From the NCBI GenBank assembly GCA_037179515.1, contig JAXCGZ010017020.1, positions 86,001 to 150,000 on the forward strand: a DNA stretch of 64,000 nucleotides. The letters run 5' to 3'. The translations under genes and the position numbers were made by a program. Positions 47,889-64,000 of the stretch are shown here, piece after piece. This DNA comes from Halocaridina rubra (lineage: Eukaryota > Arthropoda > Malacostraca > Decapoda > Atyidae). Under the pieces are notes generated by a model. It saw only the letters and a list, made by a program, of their open reading frames with translations. It was not told where the DNA came from and did not search any database. Positions within the stretch are counted from its first letter, which is position 1; the number at the start of each line of letters is the position of its first letter.

Positions 47889-48079
47889 TTAGAATGTTTG
47901 GCATCAAGTAATATTGCTTTAAATATATAATTAATCTTTTTCTGTAAAAAAAAAATTGTTTTTTTCTAATGAAGTTTCACCTAGAAAAAATAATTTTAAT
48001 TCAGTTGTATTTTCAACTCTTGTACTTACAAATCAGTAAGTTTCTCGTTTATCCCTTCTCTAATGTCATTAGCACAAAA

Positions 48080-58018
<9,939 letters not shown>

Positions 58019-58040
58019 TTATGAGAAATTAGGTGAACTG

Positions 58041-59899
58041 AAAAAAACAATGCTTTTAGACAACGTAATGAAGAACTTAGAGTCTTGGAACAATTTATAT
58101 TATCAGACAAACCAGTAAGAAAGTTCTAGTACAATATTTCAGAACCCCAATTAGTTATTATTTAAGTAATTCACTGCCTTGCTTCTTCAAATTCTAAACA
58201 AATCATACCTTCCACGACAGCTACTATCTTATATAAGGCCTTTAATAACTTTAAATATGCTAAAAATTATAAAATTATGCTAGCTGAATATTTAGGAATG
58301 AGTGAGGATTTGGAAAACGGTTCCAAAGTTAATTTTCCAAACTAAATGATACTAAACAAACACTTTCAGTACTATTTCCCTGTTAATAAATTATGCATAA
58401 GCGAGTCTCTTCCCGAGAAGATATATAAGGATTTGCCTTAATGATAATTACCGAGTTTATGCTGCAGTAGTAAAAGCAAGGAAAAAGAGACTAAGTACTG
58501 TACTCATTCGTTATCTATCATGCGCTATAGGCTCAAATCATAATAAATAAGGGATACTTCACTCGTATTATTCTCCCTAACCAATATTGTTTTATAATAG
58601 AATGGATGTATGACAAAGGAAGGTTCATGCTAAAAACTTCATTGAATGCCCTGATATTGAAGAATATTAATTTAGAATGAGCAAAGGGCACCTGACAGGA
58701 ACAGAATTTATCCATTTGTGGGAATAAGTTTTTTCCTTTTTTTGAAGAATTGAAGTATATAGACTGGTACTCAAAACCATAAAATAGGACTGTCCAAGTT
58801 TTCTTATTTCCTTCCATTAACGGTTGGGATTCGTTTTATGCACCAATTCTATTTTTGAACTAAACTATTTTTTTCTGATAGGCTTTGAATTAATCTGATA
58901 ATTTTTGTCGGAAATCACTATTTTTTTTTTAAGTTAGGGCCGATATTGGTGGATGGCTGCGGGTACTTAACCTAATCTACCTAGCCTACCCCAATTATTC
59001 TAACTAATTTGAAGATTAACTTAACTTAGGAGGGTGAGTTTGGGTGTTTATACAGCACGGCGGCACATTTCAGGAAGAGGTGGTAACACTGACTCTTCGA
59101 GTAGGCTATGGAATGGGTGCATAAATAAATCTTAATCCCCTACTACCATTAAACAAACGGTATGAGCAAAACTCTTGTATTGGTTACATGAATATATTGA
59201 TTTGAGGAATAAAGTGTAACTGAATCAAACATACACCAAAGTGAGCCTAAGGTAATAACAGTATGATAAAGCAATGGAGTCGGGCAAATCCTATACAGTA
59301 TCCACATTTGACAAGTTTACATCGATTACCGCCAAGAATATACAAATTCCAGTAAGTATTCACGCTGTTTACCTTGTAGAAGTATAAAGATACTCTGGAC
59401 CTTTTCTTGGAGCTGTATCACAATAATATTAATTTAATTTTGGTTCACTTTATTCCTAAATAAAAAGTTGACTCAATTCTGCTTCCCGCGACAAATGTTT
59501 TTTTTCAGGTTTCGAAGAAATACCAAAAGTTAGCAAATGCAGATTAAATTCTCATAAATTCCTTCAAATCCCAAAGCTAAAATTGCCCATTCAACCATCA
59601 TAATACAGCAAATATTGGAATATATATACCAAATTATGATAATTTTTATATGATAATAAAACACCAATATTTTGCCAGACTATGAATGAAAATTATTCAT
59701 AGAGTTCTGATTTCCAAACGAGTAAATGCTATTTTTTCTACGTTTCGAATATAATAATATCTGGAATAAAATGCAGTTTATTATAATAATTACATTTAGA
59801 TACCACAACACGTCTTAACATAATGTTGATTATTGATGAACCGCTTTAAAGACCAATGCCTACTCTCAAGAGCGACAATAAGCTTAATGCAATGCTAGA
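58041..59899. other. RFC4 intron 1 (presumed), no gene seen
   Basis: Between the RFC4 5' UTR acceptor and the putative promoter. AT-rich; no coding frame of note. Confidence 0.35.
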
Positions 59900-59945
59900 T
59901 CGTATTATGACGTCACATATAAACAAAACATGGCGGGAGATATGA
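59900..59945 (-). promoter_or_regulatory. Candidate RFC4 promoter: CRE and E2F-like sites
   Basis: A palindromic CRE (TGACGTCA, 59908-59915) and an E2F-like core GGCGGGA (59932-59938) lie 24 bases apart, about 1.9 kb upstream of the RFC4 acceptor at 58038. Replication genes are often E2F-driven. No first exon is proven here. Confidence 0.3.
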
Positions 59946-60489
59946 TGGTCATAGAACACCCCGTCATATCTTGACAAAATTATTTCGAATAATAAGCGGT
60001 AGCAGATAGAAAAGTCTCTTGGTATGTGACGCTACTCCATTCGAGTAGATGGGAAAAAATTTCTTATATAGCTAAAATATCGAAATGTTTATAAAGTATC
60101 GTGCGTATGACACTTAGCCAAGGATTATGGACTTCCATATTCGGATATTATGGAAATGAAAACAACAGTTAAGCCTCTTGTAGACAGTGAAATCGACTGT
60201 GTTGTTGTTGTTTGACTGTGGTATTAGATACCTTGAAATACGTTACCTCCACCCCCCCCCCCCACCTCATTAAGTTAATGATGCCTTTGACTGTCCATAT
60301 GGCTAGGGAACGTCTCTTGGCGTTAAAGGATTCTCCATTTGAGAAAAATAAGTTATGTCAAAGATAACGTTGAATGGCAAAATGGGCTTAGTTATGAAAA
60401 ACAAAATGGAACTGAAATGTGATTAAAAGCTATTAGGATTGGAAATTGATTAATTTTATGCTATCAGCCGGTCAGAGTGATAGTCTAAC

Positions 60490-60725
60490 TCTAAATAATG
60501 TATTTACCACATCTTTGAATGTAGTGATACTCAGACTCGCTCAAACTCTCTTAAGTTGCTCATATGTGGGCATTGGAGGACTCTAGGCAGAACAGATTCT
60601 TCCAGTGTGAGGGTTAACAATTAGTGGAATTCGTTGCCTGAGGGTGTAGTCAGTGCTCCAACTATCAGAGAATTCAAAACTAGACTAGATAGATACCTGG
60701 AGTAGAGTTTGTAAACCGTAGAGTT
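60490..60725 (+). mobile_element. CR1-like LINE 3' fragment
   Basis: The plus strand reads RVNN, a stop, then WNSLPEGVVSAPTIREFKTR and LDRYLE, the standard C-terminus of CR1-type polymerases. A short (TA)n follows at about 60750. Confidence 0.65.
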
Positions 60726-60729
60726 AATT

Positions 60730-61800
60730 ATAAATTAAGTACTTTGTAATATATATATAATAATGTCATTATAAAACATTAAAATAAAGTGTATTGAAAA
60801 TAGATGTAAACTATTACAAAGCGTTAAAATAAATGTGATATTACTTTAATTATATTTAGGAGTATTGAAATAGAAGAAAAAGGATTAGTAAATGTGATTT
60901 ATATATGGAAAAGGAATAGAAAATGTGATTTATATGGAAAGAAAAGAAAATGTCTGTGAAATAAAGTAATTGAGTGAACTTTACATTATGATGGCAATTA
61001 ACTGTCAGGACTTAGGAAATAGTCAAGAGATGGGTGACCTACAAGGGAAGCCTCTTAACCCCCCATACTTGTGAATAGGTAAGCAAATGTTTTGAGGGCA
61101 TAGTGAGTCTCTATAGATTTAAGTCGGCGGTAAGGGTAGCCACACGTGTGCTAGAGTAGTTTTTCTAGTCCCAATCCCTTCTCTTCCTCCTGTCGCAGTC
61201 ATTGATAAGGCTCCTTATGCTTTGCATTGCCTTAATCACACTCCTCTCCGGCTTTAAGTATAACGAATAATACCATAAACATGAGTTTGACGAAGTGTTT
61301 TGCGTTGTTTCAAGCGTGCCAAGCGGCACTCCAAGAGACAAAGAACTGTAAAGGCCTCCAAAGGGGCTCCTATACCCAAATTATTTCGACCCCCATAATG
61401 TTACCTACAGTATTGTAATGCACACAAGGCAGCAACAGCGGTAAATGAAATGAAGCACGTGGGTGCGCTTTCCTATCTCCGTTTAGTGGGCCACAAAAAC
61501 ATATTCTAATTCGTCACCTAGGTTAGGTTAGGTTTGTGGTCGAGAAGCAATGCCTTGGCAACAGTACTTCCTTTATAATTTTAAACAGTTCTTATTGCTC
61601 TGTCCTTTTGATTTCAATTTCTCTTCAAACTTTATATAAAAATTCCTTTGTTTTTGCTCTTTTGTCTAATTCAAATGATAACTGTCCTATTGTATACTCC
61701 ACGTTCTAAATATATGACTATTGGAGCAAAGGTTCTTCGACTCCCAAACAATTTTAACCTGTGCATCACAAGTTGAAATGGGTAATGTCTTTTATCTCAC
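60730..61800. other. Intergenic sequence
   Basis: No exon recognised. A short run of (GGTTA) units lies near 61522-61535. Confidence 0.35.
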
Positions 61801-61804
61801 TTCT

Positions 61805-62205
61805 TCTAGACCTTCGGATGTTCAGCTGGTAGCGCCTTGGCACTCTAATTATGTGTTTTAGACTCGAATCCTGGCCAGGGGCAAAGTATATTTCATGTTT
61901 TCACATACTTTAATGTGCTTATTTGAGTATTATTAATGCTATATAGCATGGGTTTTGAAGCGAAGCCACGAGTGAGCTTGGGATGAAGTTGAAAAATGAT
62001 TAAAAATCAAGAGAATGCGATAATTCCCTAACTTAGCAGTTAGCTGAGAGGGTAGCTTCTTCTTTTAGACATTCGTAGGTGTAATTGGTAGTGCCTTGGC
62101 ACGCTAATTATGTGTCTTAGGTTCGAACTTCGGCCATGGCCAAAACATGTTTCATCTCTTCATATATGTTAACGTGCTTGATAATTATTGATGCCTTGTT
62201 TTTAA
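61805..62205 (+). repeat. Two diverged SINE-B units in tandem
   Basis: Heads at about 61808-61880 and 62067-62140 (cagctggtagcgccttggca, cgaatcctggccagggg), with SINE-B bodies. Spacing is about 260 bases. Older than the copies near 43 kb. Confidence 0.6.
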
Positions 62206-63500
62206 CCTGAGTGTTTATTTTTTCTTTTTATTTTTAACTCTAGACAGTCTGGAATTTTTAAGTTTTTTTGTTTTTGTTTTTGTTTTTGTTTTAGGGCGTT
62301 AGAGTTGTTTTATGTTGGTATCTCTGAAACTTACTTTGAGATGCTTTACACATAAGGACTTTAATTTGGGAATTAATAGTCATACAAATTCTGATACTGA
62401 CGACTGGACCTTTAAAATTCATCATAAAATTATTATTTATATATGATTTTGTATCACTGTGACTTATTCACGTAAAGGTAAAGGACAATTTTTTTAAATT
62501 AAAAAACTGCGAGAAAGGCTCGTATAAGGCTATTGGGTTCAAAGGACTAAGGAAGCGTAAGGATTGATTCTTTAAATGTGATTTATTTCCATACTTCTCT
62601 TTACTATGTCAACAAATGTTTGCAGTGCTGACATACCATATGCATCTCTACTATCCTCTTGGTATGCTATATAAAGAAAATTTAGAGCCTGGCTCAGCAA
62701 ATAAGTGAGCTAATCGCTGTAGTGGTTGAATGAAGTAAATATAAGCTGCATTGAGCAAGATAATAAAACTTATAAAATTAATACAATATTTAATAAATAC
62801 ATCAGGTGCAAATTGACACATAAATATCACATCACACACACACGACACTAACTTAATTGAGTGTTCTATCACAAATATTTGAATAACAATGCTAGAGGAA
62901 ATAGGGCTTTTTTTCCGGTCTTTTATAGCATATTTACTACCTTTCAGGATATTTGTATTATTATTACTATACCATCATATAACTAAATGGATTATAGATT
63001 GGTACATAATAATGGAGCCAAGTTTTTGAAACCATATGGTAAGAAGGTGGAAGAGCAAATGCGTTTGCTATACTGCCTAATTACGTTTCAACTCCTATGA
63101 TATATGCCATAAGAGACCTCTGGAGCCCTGCTTTCCCAGCATCGAGATCTCGTAGTTTCATTCCCTATTAATTCCGGTAATAAAAATAACAATTTCAGTG
63201 CGAAAATGTCTCAATATGAATACCTTTTTTTTTTTTATTGTATTGAAGCCTCTATTATTTATTTACAAATATAATTTATTTCCAGTTGCTTATTTTATTT
63301 ATTTACGTATCACTGCGCAATCAAAGCTAAATTCTCATCTTATACATGTTGCTAATCTGTTTATCTATTATGAAACAATAAGTACCTCCTACACAATAAG
63401 TAGAGATGAGTTTTTATCCACTAACATGTTTAGTTTATTGTCATATGTACGCCATTTTACTATGGTAACCAGAATAACTGAGGATAATTTTCAGGCAACT
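62206..63500. other. AT-rich sequence, no gene seen
   Basis: T-rich runs near 62250-62290 (ttttgtttttg repeats). No coding exon or known repeat. Confidence 0.4.
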
Positions 63501-63515
63501 ACCTTTCGTCAGTTA

Positions 63516-63625
63516 TTTTTTTTTTCTTTTTATATGAGTGACACCGGGACAGGCAGAAACTGCCCTCATCAATAAAGGCTCGGGCACGAGAAAATGCCAA
63601 GACGAAGGAAAAGAAAAAGGTTAAG
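63516..63625 (-). mobile_element. LINE 3'-tail fragment with poly(A) (Jockey-like family)
   Basis: Minus-strand match to the tail of the relic ending at 42250 (gagggcagtttctgcctgtc). The T run at 63517-63530 is its poly(A) tail. Confidence 0.55.
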
Positions 63626-63673
63626 GACAAGGCGGAGATGAGGTAATAATAAACCAAAAATAATCATAGTCAG

Positions 63674-63773
<100 letters not shown>

Positions 63774-63774
63774 G

Positions 63775-63927
63775 ATCAGTTTTACGTCACGGACTCCTAT
63801 TCTACTAAGGGTTAGGACGGTGCCTTCTTCCGAGGGACTTTGGTTTTTACAGATGTGATCGTTACCCTGAGTGAATCCCCTTCTAACCTGAGGCCTGAAA
63901 GTCACTGACACCCCACTTTGCCACGGT

Positions 63928-63930
<3 letters not shown>
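63775..63930 (-). repeat. Diverged SINE-A copy
   Basis: The minus strand ends acgtaaaac and has the gggtaacgatcacatctg core, with a deleted B-box region. It is followed by (CA)n at 63931-63960. Confidence 0.7.
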
Positions 63931-63962
<32 letters not shown>

Positions 63963-64000
63963 GGGCTCTTTCCCATAAGCACAAATAGGTAATTACACAC

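Overview
This window is nuclear DNA from an arthropod, most likely a decapod crustacean. The support is intron-split genes with GT-AG junctions, an AT-rich background, very dense (TA)n, (ATT)n, (GA)n, (CA)n and (TATG)n microsatellites, several tRNA-headed SINE families, RTE-, Jockey- and CR1-like LINE relics, and short TTAGG-type telomere-like runs. I cannot name the species. Gene models come from reading splice sites and codon phase by eye; every junction given keeps the frame closed across the whole gene.

Three genes can be assembled end to end. (1) At 4.9-12.1 kb on the plus strand is a nuclear receptor of the HR96/HR97 (NR1J/NR1L) type. It has nine coding exons and about 1,045 residues: a serine/alanine-rich N-terminus, a two-finger DNA-binding domain with P-box CDSCKA, a ligand-binding domain, and a very long Q/S/P-rich C-terminal region in one 1.7 kb exon. 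(2) At 33.1-44.8 kb on the plus strand is an RNF13/godzilla-type PA-TM-RING ubiquitin ligase. It has eight constitutive exons (419 residues), an in-phase cassette exon, and a possible mutually exclusive alternative transmembrane exon. (3) At 48.1-58.0 kb on the minus strand is RFC4, a clamp-loader subunit, complete in nine coding exons (358 residues). RNF13 and RFC4 are convergent, with about 3.2 kb between their stop codons.

Layout: 0-4.9 kb is repeat-rich (CR1-like fragment, an RTE-derived SINE-like copy, tRNA-headed repeats, microsatellites). 4.9-12.1 kb is the receptor, with four SINE-A copies of alternating orientation and a TA-flanked MITE in its introns. 12.2-18.4 kb is a repeat cluster with an inverted SINE-A pair and three successive palindromes built on tRNA-headed repeats and (TA)n. 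18.4-33 kb is mostly gene-poor and holds a near full-length but broken RTE LINE (29.6-32.9 kb), an older RTE relic and MITEs. 33-44.8 kb is RNF13, with a Tigger-like MITE in intron 1 and a Jockey-like LINE relic whose poly(A) tail ends about 20 bases before an exon. 48-58 kb is RFC4, whose introns carry an interrupted (TA)n tract of about 790 bp, a LINE 3' fragment and an antisense RTE fragment. 58-64 kb has no recognisable gene beyond the likely RFC4 promoter region near 59.9 kb.

The three genes have unrelated roles (transcription, membrane protein ubiquitination, DNA replication) and show no sign of acting together. The most interesting material is in how repeats meet splice sites, in the palindromic tRNA-headed clusters, and in the alternative exons of RNF13.
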